Part shown: one piece after another, positions 49,760 through 61,221 of the stretch
Layout of the letters: the number at the start of each line of letters is the position of its first letter
How positions within the stretch are numbered: the first letter of the stretch is position 1
Assembly: GCA_905221615.1 (NCBI GenBank)
Contig: CAJNDT010001278.1
Coordinates: forward strand, 1 to 64,000
Reading direction: 5' to 3'
Origin: Symbiodinium sp. CCMP2592
Lineage: Eukaryota; Sar; Dinophyceae; Suessiales; Symbiodiniaceae
DNA: 64,000 nucleotides
Position numbers and translations under genes: made by a program
The notes under the pieces: model-generated
What the model was told of the DNA's origin: nothing
Seen by the model: only the letters and a program-made list of their open reading frames with translations
Database searches by the model: none

Positions 49760-52110
49760 GGCTCAAAGGTTCAGCTTGCAGGGTTGTTGGTGATTGCCCT
49801 GTTTGCTTGCTCAGCTATAGTGTAAACTGTGGGGCACAGCCGGTCTCGGGCTGGTCCTGCGGATATCACCAAACTATATACTCAACAGTGTTTGATAGTA
49901 TTCGCAGGGCTCTTTAGCCGGAACAGACAGGCCGTTTGCAGAAGGTCACCACTGGTGTTGAGATCTGTTGCCCGAAGAGCCGGCAAAGCAGAATCTCTTC
50001 CAATAACAACTCTCGATTCCCCAGACCTACATGAACAAGACTAACAAGACTAGTCGTACTACTTGTACTACTATCACCAGTACCATTTTTTTGCACCATC
50101 AGTACCGCTAACCCCGAATGCCCGCAGACGCGGCCCCGCTAGCAAACCTCACTCCACCTCAAACCCTAAACTACTTTAAACCCTTTTGCCTTCTTCCCTA
50201 AAGCCCTAAACTTTAGCCCCAAACGCTGAAACCCTTGCACCCTGAACTTTAAGCTCTTTTTTCCATCATGCCTTGTGCAATCGCCTGCACGTCTGAGCAA
50301 CACGGAAGCGCTCATGACTGATCTTCCATGCCTTGCTCAAAACCCCGCAGGGACAAACTCGAAAACCCAAACAACCCCAAAACATCCCGAAACCATGAGC
50401 ACCACATAGCACCACCCTTGCTTCCAAGGGGCCTCGTGGTCCCAGCCCCCAGAAGGCTCGCCGTTTGGTCCTTTGCAGGACACGGCGTGTCTCAGTTCCA
50501 TGGAGCAGGCAGAAGACCCAACGTGGAGTACCAGGTGAACCGTTGCCAGGCCCGTTTTGGCTGTGAGAAAGAACTTCTCCCTGCAGAGCATGGCATCATC
50601 GTGCTGCTGGGGCTGAAACGTCCAGGCATGATTACGCATTCCTCGCTCCCGGGCCCCAAAAATGTGCCCAAAACCCGCGGCTTCATGGCACAGGGGTTTA
50701 GGATGATTCTGCTGAAGCTCTCTATATGTTGATGTTAGTTACTAAACCCTGCGCCCTCAACCCCAGAGCATCATCGCTGAGCACCCTGGGCACAGAGCCC
50801 ACCTGGCAGTAAGTCCCATCGGTTGGCTCTCGCCAGGCCCAGTGCCTTCGAAGGAAGGTTCATGAATCTAACTAATAGCCTTGCGGCGCAGAACCGCCGC
50901 GTGCAACATAACTAATATATGGCATGTGTATGCATAAAGATATACCAGTAGTAAGGTATGTATACATATTTGTCCTATGGAACGGATGGTATAAGATATA
51001 AGATGACATAAGAAAGGCGATAAAACATGATAAACACTATGGTGAGCCCTATAAGGGAGTTTGAGCTTTTTGCTGGATTCCCGTTCCGTCTGCCAGGTTG
51101 GGTCGTATTTTGCCTCCTCCTTCTTGTGCTAAACCCTAAACTTAAAGCGAAACTGTCTTCCCCTTCAGGGATCCGTCTGACCGGAACTGTGCCAGGCTAC
51201 TTGTACCTACCAATGTTGGTAAAGATCGTTTGCTTTTCCTGTGCTTCTTTGGGAGTTCTGGGTCGGTTTCGGCAGTTGAGCACTACACTCTAAGTCATAT
51301 ACCGTAGGATCTAAACCTTACTTGAGAACACTCTTGCAAAACATACGGTCTGCTCTGAGAACAGGTGCAAGCTGTTTTCCTCCTCGAACGAAGACTGGCA
51401 GTCTGTAGCAATTGCGTCCTGCCATGTAGGGGGCTTCAAAAAGTCGCGCGATCGATGATATCTCAACAAGTCCTCCGCGACAGAATCAAGCCTTTGGAGC
51501 CCCTCTATTCTGCATCCGGGCGCGCTAAGGCCGTGCTTCCGAAAGGAAAGCCGCTGAAACAGGTGCTAAAGACCTGCTGTGCCCAGTGCCCGCCAAAGCC
51601 CCAGAGGCAAGAGCAAAGGTAAAGCGAAAGAAAACACACACTGACATGCAATGCCAAGCTGTAACAAGCTGTTACTCATGGACTACCACGCTTTCGCTTC
51701 TCTGCGCCTCGGGGAATGCTTGGAACTTCAATGAATTCGCGAAGCAAATTCGGGATGCAAAGTAGAGGCCACAAACTTGGAAGGTAGAACAACGCAGGTA
51801 GTACGTTTCATGTCCCAATGTGATGGATATGTGCATGAATGGGGTGCTTTCTGGCTTCTACTGTACAGCTCCAGCTCTGTGGCACGATAACGGCAAAACA
51901 CCCATCTGTGGTGTCGAGCTGCTTGAGGAAGTCATGCAAGGCTGTTAACCGAATCGTTCCAGGAGTTGTGTTCCAACTTGTCCATGGCACGATCAATGTA
52001 TTTGCCTCATGTTGTGCTCTCATGCAGAAAGATCTCCGAAGCTTTCCCTAAGTGCTCGGATTGCAATGCTCGCGGCGTATGAGGACACGACTGCTCGAAT
52101 CCAGTCGGGT
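49760..52110. other. no supported gene
   Basis: Many short ORFs on both strands without recognised motifs. CCCTAAACT-like words at 50165-50250. The + ORF at 50328-50732 and its minus counterpart are of doubtful coding value. Confidence 0.35.
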
Positions 52111-52114
52111 GCCC

Positions 52115-52519
52115 TCATCTCGGCCAAAAGGCCTTCCAAGTCTCGACCTTTCCTATCCTTGCAAGTCGGGTTAGCCCCAGGAGCAGGAGTTTAACCATGC
52201 GCCAGTCCTTCTTCTGAGCTGCCTTGTGCAGCGGGTACGTGCGCTGGAACCCAAATGCATGCGTCTTCGGCGTGTTCAGGTCCAGATCCTCACGGCAGTT
52301 GCTGAAGCCGTGCATCCTTAAGAAGTCCAATACGTCGGACTTGGAGTCAGCCAACTGCCATCTTTCCATGCGGCGAAATGTGCCGTCTCGATGCTTCTTC
52401 GCTGCCTCGAGGGCAGCGGCCACCGCCACAGCCCCGAAGCAGCTTCTGAATTCATCATCTGCCTCCAGCTTGAAGCGGCCGCCGATCTTCTGAAAGACGA
52501 GGTTTGAGGCGAAGGCCAT
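52115..52519 (-). CDS. ankyrin-repeat protein exon
   Basis: ORF of 134 codons from ATG 52519. The N-terminal half (FQKIGGRFKLEADDEF, AAALEAAKKHRDGTFRR) is not recognised. From about residue 66 it reads DVLDFLRMHGFSNCREDL and then YPLHKAAQKKDWRMVKLLLL, which is the first helix pair of an ankyrin repeat (PLHxAAxxxDxxMVxLLL). The exon probably ends near 52175, just after LLL, since the remaining residues (TRLARIGKVETWK) do not continue the repeat. Further repeats would be on exons at lower coordinates, which I could not locate. Ankyrin repeats mediate protein binding; a partner cannot be inferred. Confidence 0.6.
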   Translation of the reverse strand: MAFASNLVFQKIGGRFKLEADDEFRSCFGAVAVAAALEAAKKHRDGTFRRMERWQLADSKSDVLDFLRMHGFSNCREDLDLNTPKTHAFGFQRTYPLHKAAQKKDWRMVKLLLLGLTRLARIGKVETWKAFWPR

Positions 52520-52807
52520 GAGGCCACGAGCCGCGCTTGGCGAGGTGAGATGAGCTTGAGAAACAAAAACCTGCGAGCGGCGACAAAGGCCCTCTTCGGT
52601 GCCCTGGCACAGAAACTTGTCGGGGCACTTCTCAACCTAGAAGCTATCAGCACCTATCGTGAAGGCACATATGGGGCCCTAGCGGCCTCTGTATCGGGTA
52701 TGAGCTCTCACCAGCATTCCCTTTATTTCGTTACCCACATGTGGTCAGGTCACCCTGTCCACACACATCCACACACTGATGCATAAGTTTGCACATGTAT
52801 ATATACA

Positions 52808-52810
52808 TGA

Positions 52811-52845
<35 letters not shown>

Positions 52846-52860
52846 CATATACACACACAT
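52808..52860. repeat. (TA)n microsatellite
   Basis: TATATATATA runs followed by CACACATGCA-type repeats. Confidence 0.9.
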
Positions 52861-52869
52861 GCATAAACA

Positions 52870-55010
52870 TAGGCATGCATGTGCACATACAAACACATGT
52901 ATGTGGGTAGGTATGGTCACAGCTGCCTGTGATCCACCCAGCCTGTTCCTCTATCTTTGCATGCTGTCTTTTCGACAAAGGACTATCGGTGTTCATAGTG
53001 CTTGTTCGGTGCACCAATACTTTCCTGTACTTCTTTTTTGTTGCGTGTACTCATTGGGGTCTGATGGCGGTTTGTGACATGTGGACTGGAAAGCATTCGA
53101 CGAAGCAACACTACCCTGCTCATCTAAAACCGACAACACAAAGTTCTGGGTAGTTCGTGGTGTGCTCCTCGTTTTAGTTCGAATTCTCTCATTGCAGAGA
53201 AACAAGAAGGCGCCTTCAGCCATTGCCAGTGGAGAGAACAACACAGACTTCGCATGGTATTACCAAAATTACCATTTGTAGCTGGAGAAAAGATTAACCT
53301 GAGCACATACATACCTGCTGCTCCTTCCATTGTATCTTAAACACATTCGATAACGTCGCGCGTTCAAAACGGAACTAGAAGAAATGCTGTTTTTTCCATC
53401 TCATCTGCACTAGTAACAGCAGCAAGCATAATGACAGCGTGCCAGCAACAAGAATAAGAAACGACGTGCTACTACTTTCCTACTTTCTGTGAAAGAGGCC
53501 TCCTCAGCATCCCAGAGGATTTGTTGCCAAGGTTTCCCCCAGCCAGCAGCGCCGGCCGTCAGAACGGGATGGATGACCACCTTATGTGGGTACGATTGTG
53601 TTGGCAAGGGAAACAGTAACAGCGCAGCATTCCCTGCCAATGCTTTCTTCTAATCCGAGGCACAGCTTGTGGTTTTGGGCCATGCAAGCGGAAAGCCAGG
53701 GTGTCCTGGTGCAGGTGACCAACTCATGTCGCAGAACCGGCAGAGAAACACAAAGCTGACCACGCCCTTCGACGACGACAACGACCACGACCAGCACGAC
53801 GGCAACCATCATCTTGTTCATCTTCACCAGGGGAGGCATCATCATCTTCTTCAGCAGTAGCACTATCAACATATTAGTAACATATTCGCCATCGTCATTT
53901 AAGCTCTGTGTCGTTTACAGATCTGAACATGCCTTTCGGTTGCAACATATGCTGTGCGAAGCCCCTAGCCCTCAAACGCTAGCGGAAACCCCAACTCGCG
54001 TCCTCGTACGAGAAGTGCCGCCGGCCGACCACCGACAACCGCCAAGTGGTGCAGCGCAGGCCAAGCACAGCTCGCATCTGGGTTGGTGCTTGAGGCGGTC
54101 TACTCAATGCAGGCCCTTTCTCCCAGGGTAGCTTCTGTGTGGGAGATGTGTGTAAAACTGCAGCAAAGCTTGCTCCTTACGGCTGCCAACAAGGCGAAGC
54201 CTGAGCATGGCTGACCCAATGTGTTCCAGAGGGGAAGCTGTCGCTACTGCATTCGTCGACAACGCATCTTTCGAGCACTGATTATGAGTCTTTTGTCGAC
54301 CTGCAGCGGCCTGTCCTAGTGCATCGATCAGCTATTGATCCGAAGCAACAACGATTCGAACATGGCCATGATATGTAGTGTGGAGCCTGTTCGATTCGCA
54401 GCAAAAGAAAGACTGAGAACCACATCAAAAAACGAACAATGGCAATCAGAAGCATAAGAACCATGATCGCTGATCTACTCTCTGGCTGCTTGCTCTCCTT
54501 TTCAACATCTCCCATGGTTCCACTCCGTCCTACGCCTCTACACTGCCTAACCCCCTTTTTAAGCACACAACCCTAAACCCAGCCAGCAGGACGAGCTCCT
54601 TTGCAGAACCTTGCCATTCGCCGTGTCTTCCCTGAAAGGCAGAAGGAGTAGCTGAGATGTCTTGCAGGCTTGGGACCACGTTTTGGCTCCAGGTGCACAG
54701 AGCTTGAACGGGGGGGGTGGGGGTAGCGCTCTGAGGCACGGACCAATTCTGCGCGAGCCTGGCTTCTTCTCTACAGTTCTCACAGGCATTCCCTATGGTT
54801 TAACAGAGGGTACCGAAACGAGCACCAAGTGCTGTTCATACTGTCAGCGCCCTCTGGCCCCGAAAAGCTAAGCCAGGGAACTCCCATGCTCCTTCATTCA
54901 GATCCAGACTTTTTGTTAAAGCAGGGCTACCCCCCTCCTTCGACCCTGAGCTCATATCCAGACTAATGTTACGAAGGTTCTCACGAGCACCACCTTTGCA
55001 AGCACATCTC
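52870..55010. other. no supported gene
   Basis: Low-complexity minus-strand frame at 53582-53872 (Val/Met-rich, from a GAC/ACC-type tract). A minus-strand ORF at 54282-54566 has one hydrophobic stretch (MVLMLLIAIVRFLMWFSVFL) that could be a membrane helix, but nothing else supports it. A G run lies at 54710. Confidence 0.35.
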
Positions 55011-55016
55011 TCAAAA

Positions 55017-55133
55017 GGAGTTTCCGAGGATGGGGTTCCCTGATATACTACCTGGTTACCTTAAATAGTAGGATCCTTATAATAAGGACGCCAAGAGAAG
55101 GTATCCCTCGTTTTGGGAAACTTCCATATGACT
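55017..55133. mobile_element. foldback element family B, copy 4
   Basis: GGAGTTTCCGAGGATGGGGT at the left, TATCCCTCGTTTTGGGAAAC followed by TTCCATAT at the right, with TAAATAGTAGGATCCTTAT inside. Confidence 0.75.
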
Positions 55134-55140
55134 CAAACCA

Positions 55141-55253
55141 TTTGGGAGTTTCCGAAAATGAGGGGTACCTGATTTTGGGGTCCTTATGATAAGGATCCTA
55201 CTATGTAGGGTAGTAGATTAGGGTCCCCTATTTTCGGAAACCCCATTTGGCAC
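55141..55253. mobile_element. foldback element family B, copy 5, opposite to copy 4
   Basis: GGGAGTTTCCGAAAATGAGG at the left, CCCCTATTTTCGGAAACCCC at the right. CCATTTGG is present at both outer edges. The interior carries ATAAGGATCCTACTATGTAG, the reverse of copy 4. Confidence 0.8.
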
Positions 55254-55326
55254 TGAGAAAAGCTTTTCTTGGCCAGCCTGCTCAGGACAGTCGTTCGTCT
55301 GAACCTTCGAAAACTCACTCCTTCCT

Positions 55327-55445
55327 GACATACTATAGGGGCCTTAATGATTAGAAGAGGGTTTGGGGGTATATGATTATGACTGTAATATGGAACCGTT
55401 AGATAGTATGAGGGAATTAGTTATTCAGGCCCATATAGTATCCGG
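55327..55445. mobile_element. foldback element family A, copy 6
   Basis: Left end ACATACTATAGGGGCCTTAA followed by TGATTAG; right end TTATTCAGGCCCATATAGTA. The ends are inverted repeats of about 20 bases. Confidence 0.75.
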
Positions 55446-55721
55446 TTTCTTGTGTGTGTGTGTGTGTATTCCTTCACCGTGGGCCAACCTCACATATTGG
55501 CAGCGTTTGGACGGCAAACTTTCAGTGAAAGCCGGAAAGTTGGAAGATGCGCATCTTAACTTCCAACACCCGAAACACATGGACAAAAATCTTCCAACCT
55601 TGCAATCCCAAACTAGCTTGCAGCTTGCAAACAAAGAAACCCGCCCACTTCCCGAGTGATGCCGGGAAAGGAAGACTTGCTGTGTTGTGGCCATCCCTTC
55701 TTCAAGGGTGTGGCATGGATC

Positions 55722-55751
55722 TTTTGGGGGTGGGGGGGGGGGGGGGGGGCT
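55722..55751 (+). repeat. long G run
   Basis: TTTTGGGGGTGGGG followed by about 14 further G. Confidence 0.95.
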
Positions 55752-55759
55752 CGGCGGGG

Positions 55760-58140
55760 CGTGTTCCGCATGAAAGAGTCTACAAACAAACAATCACAGT
55801 TGAAAGACCCCTCAAAGCTTCCGTGATCTTGCCGCGAGTGCGGGAAAGCCGGGTGTTGCAAAAAAGCAAAGTTTGAAGATCCAATTCCGGGCCAACCGTT
55901 CCATTTCCGAGCTTCCAACTTTCAGGCGTTTTCATATCTTCGGCAGTTCAGGACAAGCACGTTGGGCTAACCAACACAGTTTCTGTCTGTGAAAGGAGTT
56001 CCGGTGATACCTCATGCGGCAACTGCGATACGATTTTCGCCTGGCGGATGAACTTTCCGCATCAAAACCTCTCTCTCCGAACTCTTGTTTTGGAATCTGT
56101 GTTCAAGGGTTAGGGATGAGACAGCCACAAGAGGAGGTGCAGCCGCGTTCAGCTCATCTGCGTCTTCGCATGTTCAACTTCCGGTTCACTTCTGCGGAGA
56201 TTCCGTGCTCCCATATTTTCGCAGAAGAGTGAGACCCTGCTCTTGAACTTGCATCGCGAATGAGTGTACTGTCTAAGGCACTTGCCGCATGCCATCTTCA
56301 CACGGCCATGCGAAGTGCTTTTCAGGATGCTTACATGGAGAGCATCACTTTTATCCTACTTTTCCTTGAAATTTTCAAGCCTCGGTGTTGAGCTGCCTTT
56401 GCTTGGGGCTGGGGAAGGAAACTCCCGGAAAGGCTTCGCGAGCATCTAAACGCTTAAGGCCCTGAGCCCGAAAGCTGAACAGGTACTGAAGCGCCGTCCG
56501 CCAAGACTGCACATGCCAGTGCCGCTTCAAGTCGGCAGAGACATGGCTCAGACCTCGAAACAGACTGGGTGGGTGTACATGCGTACTGGTATCTATTCGC
56601 ATAGAAGTACCAGTAATACTATTCCTGGTAACATATTGCAAACATAATAGTAATGGACAAAATAATGGCAACACTTGTCTTCATCCACACAATTCTAACC
56701 ACACGTAATCATATTCATAATGATCAAAACACTCAGTGTAGTAACAATGAGAAAACTACTTGATTTCTGTTGCTTTTGACATGATGATACTATTCAGAAT
56801 TTTCTGGTCTTTGAAAAGTGACGCATCCATGCCTGGCTTTCTTTTGTTCGCTTCCGCCGTGCCGCGTAGATTTGCTTCGCTGAAGGATTTGCAGGGCTTT
56901 CGCTTGGAGCTTTCCGGACATCTGCTTCGACTGGGGCATTAATCCTGCATGTCCTGGCAAGAAGAAACATCATCTCGGCGGAGCGCTGCGTGGGGGAGGC
57001 TGGAAAGCCGCCTCGGCGCCAGCCTCGGTCAACAAACCTACCACTTCACATCTGGGCAGGACTCACCCTGCGACTCAAAATAGCCCAGAAGCTTTAGAAC
57101 TTTAGATCTTATGGCTGTTGTGGTCTTCGGGCCCAAACGCCTCAAAAAATGGGTCCTCAGAGCTTTAGGGTCAGGGTTGAGCTTGAGATTCTCTAAGGCT
57201 CAAAGGGCCAGGGCCGGCTTCGCTTGGAATCGCCGAGGCGAGGGCGGTGGCTGCGAGGCCGCTACTTCGAGGCTCCTCGCGACCTGAGGTCCGTTTGTCG
57301 TGGACTGAAGGGTTTAGGGGTTAGGGTTTAGGGTTTAGGGTTTAGGTGAATTACTCTGTCCGTCTGAAATGCATAGCTTGGCTCTCAGCCTTTTATACTG
57401 CTGCTTGTGCCGTAATTGGCCGGCTTGGTCGGTTGCTGCCAATCCTAGGTCCCTGACGAACAGGTTTCAGGTCTTGCCGAGCCCGAAAGTCTATCCCAAA
57501 CCTGCAAGTTCCTACACTCCCAACTCCAGCAGGCTCCGGCAGCTAGCATTCCGAACAATCGAAAGCCATCCAGCAAGCAAACTCTAATCAAACTCGACGA
57601 TCCTCTACACAAACCCCAAGAGACCGAGCATTCGACACGCGAAAAAACTACTTAGAAATTCCGAAGCAAATAACCCAGCCCCAAAACTCCAGGTGGCTAA
57701 ACCCCAACAGCTGGGAAACCTCTTGTCCTCGACCTGATACCCTCAACACTTAACCATGGCACCCTACCCCCCGAAGAACCAAAATCTTAACTTAAGCCGC
57801 AGGAACAACAGAGCCCAAAGCACCCTAACAAACCGCCCTTTTTGCTACTGCACTCGCCTCAAGTCTAGCCAGTCTACGACCCTAACAAACCGCCCGAAAC
57901 CCTAAGCTCTATAACCTATAAATCCTGTAAACCCCATAAACCCTAGACCCAACCCCCAAACCCCCAAAAACTCTCTGCCTGGTCCCGGTGCGGCTTCTTC
58001 ATCGCTATCGGGAACTTCAGCGATGGGCGGGCGCCAGAAGTCGAAGCCTGGTGCTGGGTTCAGGGTTCAGGGGTTACTTGGTAGAAGGGCTTCAGGGCTT
58101 AGGGTTGTGGGTTTGGGGTTCTGGGTTCGGCTCACTTCGG
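55760..58140. other. no supported gene; telomere-like words
   Basis: Short ORFs only. TTTAGGG-type tract at 57308-57345 is listed separately; CCCTAAC/CCCAAAC words occur at 57880-57970. Confidence 0.4.
57308..57345 (+). repeat. interstitial telomere-like (TTTAGGG)n tract
   Basis: GGGTTTAGGGGTTAGGGTTT followed by AGGGTTTAGGGTTTAGG: about five units of the plant/dinoflagellate-type telomere repeat, one imperfect. Confidence 0.85.
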
Positions 58141-58144
58141 GCAG

Positions 58145-58275
58145 CTGTGCAAAGCTGTCAGGTGTCCCTACTTGGAAGTTCATGGGTAGCTATAAGTGGA
58201 GTTATGAGGTCACTATAATTATGACCTACATTAGGGGACTTTTAACACCGCTCATAAGTACCCATGAACCTCCAA
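58145..58275. mobile_element. foldback element family E
   Basis: CTACTTGGAAGTTCATGGGT followed by AGC at the left, ATAAGTACCCATGAACCTCC followed by AAGTA at the right. An inner TTATGAGGTCACTATAATTA is self-complementary with its neighbour ATGACCTACAT. Single copy here. Confidence 0.65.
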
Positions 58276-58762
58276 GTACATAACGCAAACATGGGCATGC
58301 GCTACTACCTGTACTTACCTTCTTGCAGAAAACCAAACCAATCGCACGGGCATGTGTGCTCACACACACCCTCACACACCCAAACATAAACAGACTCACT
58401 GCAGTTTTACTTGAACCTATGCGCGGCTTCTAGTGTTTGTCCGGACACGGCCACGGCAGCACGCCTACTGCTGCTATCAGAAGTCATGGAAGAAAAGCCC
58501 TAGTATAACATGCTTACCATGAGCAATGTGAACCGTGAACCATCGTGCTCATCATCACTTTCCGGAAATTCTCATCATAAAGGACTACCACTAGCACCTG
58601 GTAGCACAGAACATAGCACAACTGTCTCAGGACAGTCCGGGCGCCAAACCAAGACAAATTTGCTATGCCCACCCCAAGCGAAGCTCGTGCTTTTCCACTG
58701 AAATGTCGTGTCCGACTCGGATGATGATGACCGGTCGGCACCCAACGACGACGAATAACATG

Positions 58763-58878
58763 AGGGCCTTAAAGATTAGAACAGGGTTTTAGGGACATCA
58801 TTCTACTACTATGATAATGATAATAATAACAATAAGGCACCCCCAAAATAGAATTGGCAAGTAATATTGTCCCTATAT
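58763..58878. mobile_element. foldback element family A, copy 7
   Basis: GAGGGCCTTAAAGATTAGAA and CAGGGTTTTAGGGAC at the left; ACAATAAGGCACCCCCAAAA inside; the right end (GTCCCTATATTACG) is degraded. Contains a (GATAAT)n-like run. Confidence 0.6.
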
Positions 58879-59004
58879 TACGCCAGTCCCTGACTCCCCC
58901 CACCGGAGCCTGGAGCCATGGCTCGGCATCGGAACTCCGAAGGGTGCAGGGTTCTTGGAAAGCTGGTAGGTTGGCTCTTGCGGGCTTCCTCTGACGCTCT
59001 TTAC

Positions 59005-59095
59005 CCATAGGCTCCATAGTAGTTCCTTGTCGGGATTACCTTATAGGATTCGAAATATGAACCACAAAAAGGAACTATGTGGAGCCCCTGGGCAC
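59005..59095. mobile_element. foldback element family C, copy 3
   Basis: CCATAGGCTCCATAGTAGTT followed by CCTTGTCGGGATTACC at the left; CACAAAAAGGAACTATGTGG followed by AGCCCCTGGG at the right. Confidence 0.75.
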
Positions 59096-59099
59096 TGAC

Positions 59100-60785
59100 T
59101 GTAGTGTGCTTGGTGAATCTGGATACGTATGGCTGCGGCATTGAATCGCGATCTGATGCTTGAAACTGTGACGGACTCGAGTTTTTTGGACTGTCGCAAA
59201 TGCCAGGGACTCCATCCGTTCGCTGCCCTTGAGACTTACTAGGCTCTGAAAAACTTCAAGGGGGTTTAGGCTCACTTGTGTCTGCAAGTGTGGTGTCACT
59301 TGTGATATTTTTGCTGGTGTCGGTTGTGTCGTTCTTTCTGGTGGCGCTTGTGCCTTTTTGCTAGTTTCGGCGCAACATTCTCGAGCGGAAACCCTTTTTC
59401 CCGCCTTGCTGGCTCAGGGGCAAGGGGTTCTGACAGGTCATTCTTGGGGGCTTCCGGTTTGGGCTTCGGGGCTTGCGGTGATGCCGGTCTTGGTGTTGGA
59501 TTTGGTGAGCGGGCTTCCGGTTTGGGATGAGGGGTGGTGGCTTCATTCCATAAGGGCTTTCGGCTCCCGGTTTGGGGCTTCCGCCTGGGAGGTAAAGGAT
59601 GGGGTTCACTCTGCAGGGGGTTCGACTTGAGCTTACGGGCGGGTTCCCTTGGGTGTTTTCGGTTTTTGGGTCTTTCGCAGGGGTTTTGGTTTAGGGTCAC
59701 GGGTTCAGGGTTGGCTTAGTGTGAAAGAGTGGTGTGCGGTACAAAAGAAGGTCCTCGGCTTCCCATTTGGGGTGGGGTGAGGGGGGGTGAGTTCATTCCA
59801 TCGGCTTTTCGACCCCGCGGGCTGCCGGCTTCTGCTTTAGGGCATGGGGTTGGGCTCATTCTGTAGTTGTTTTTGGCTTTTGCTCTGAACTTTCTCACCT
59901 TCGACAATCCAATACCCTAAATCCCCTAGTAGAAACTAATTAAATTCATGGCAGAAACAGTAACACGAGGAAATACAAGAAGTCTTGATCACGATTGGGG
60001 CTCGTACCCAGTCAACTCTTTATTTTGCCGGTTGCTGAAACTATGCTGAAGATGCGGAAGACTGTGATTGGTCGGCTTTTCAGACATGTGCTGGCCAGAA
60101 CCGATGAAACCAGACAGTTCACTTGTGTCTGTGTAACGTTGCCCCATAGCACTTTGGAGACGTTTGATGTTCAATCAGAGAAGCGAAATGCCGTTCCTTT
60201 CGTGTCCGGTCTCTTGTTGCAGACTGTTGTTCCCAACTGCTTGAAAAGACACAAGCGACACGCACACACACACACAACACAGACACAGAAAAAATACAAT
60301 AAAACGATGCCCCTTCCAGCTGGAAGCCAGTCGTAGGTAGTCCCGGATAACTGCTGCGAAAACTTGGCGGCACAATCCTCATACCCTGCTACTAGCGTGA
60401 ATCACTGTGTTTGTTTCAGTTTAAACGTTCGCTCTAGCATCTGATGTTTTGTGGATTCCATCCCACTTCGGCCGTTTTAATTCCTGCTTGTCGCCATTTC
60501 TGGCACTGTTAACCTTTTTCATCATCCAGAGAAACTCGAATCTTGGAGATGCTTGCACTAGGCAGTTCAAGCGTGGCTGTCTGCATGCGAACCCACACAG
60601 CTAGTTCACGGAACAAGCTCCCATCGCGGCATGCTGTCTTCTCAACTCTTAGAAACCCTTTGTCATCATGGTCTTCTTCACAGCCGGCAGACGAGCACGG
60701 GAGTTAGATAAAGCTAATATTTCCTGCATTCAGGGTCTAAGCAATTTGCCAAATTCGTCCGGGCCCTGGCCGGAACCAGCATCTA
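59100..60785. other. no supported gene
   Basis: Pro/Lys-rich minus ORF at 59296-59700 arises from CCAAACC/GGTTTCGG-type word repetition and I do not call it a gene. A short (CA)n at 60258-60283. Confidence 0.4.
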
Positions 60786-60788
60786 AAG

Positions 60789-60865
60789 TAGGGGCCTTAA
60801 TAATTAGAATAGGGTTTGGGGGCCCATTGTACTAGAGTTATATTACGGAACCCCGAACATAGTAG
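60789..60865. mobile_element. foldback element family A, copy 8
   Basis: TAGGGGCCTTAATAATTAGA and ATAGGGTTTGGGGGCCCATT, then ATTACGGAACCCCGAACATA. The right inverted end is missing or degraded. Confidence 0.65.
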
Positions 60866-61221
60866 TTTGCACAGTTAGCTCTGGACAATCATCGAACAAT
60901 GTCCGAGCGTCTTGGTTTAATTTTGAGATTGCCTGAACTTCTTAGCTCCGGGGCCGGATACTCAGCACTCTCGGGCTCTGTTGTGTTTTCGGGCCTACCC
61001 TTTCAGTCTCTCAAAGCCACAAATCTTCGGCAGCTGAGCAGAGTAAATAATTAGCTTCTTCTAGCGTTCTGTAGCTTTGTCTGGCGTTCTGTAGCTCTAC
61101 CTGGCTTTCTCTAGCCGCTATCCGCTCTTGTAAAGCTTTTTTCCTGTGGCTGTGAACCCGACAGCGGCGAAGCCACCACCGGTGTGTTCGTATGATCAAC
61201 GCTGTCTGCGCAAACCGGCCA

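Noticed and set aside
59296..59700. Pro/Lys-rich minus-strand ORF of 134 codons
   Set aside because: Compositional by-product of repeated GGTTT/GGGCTT words; no protein-like segment.
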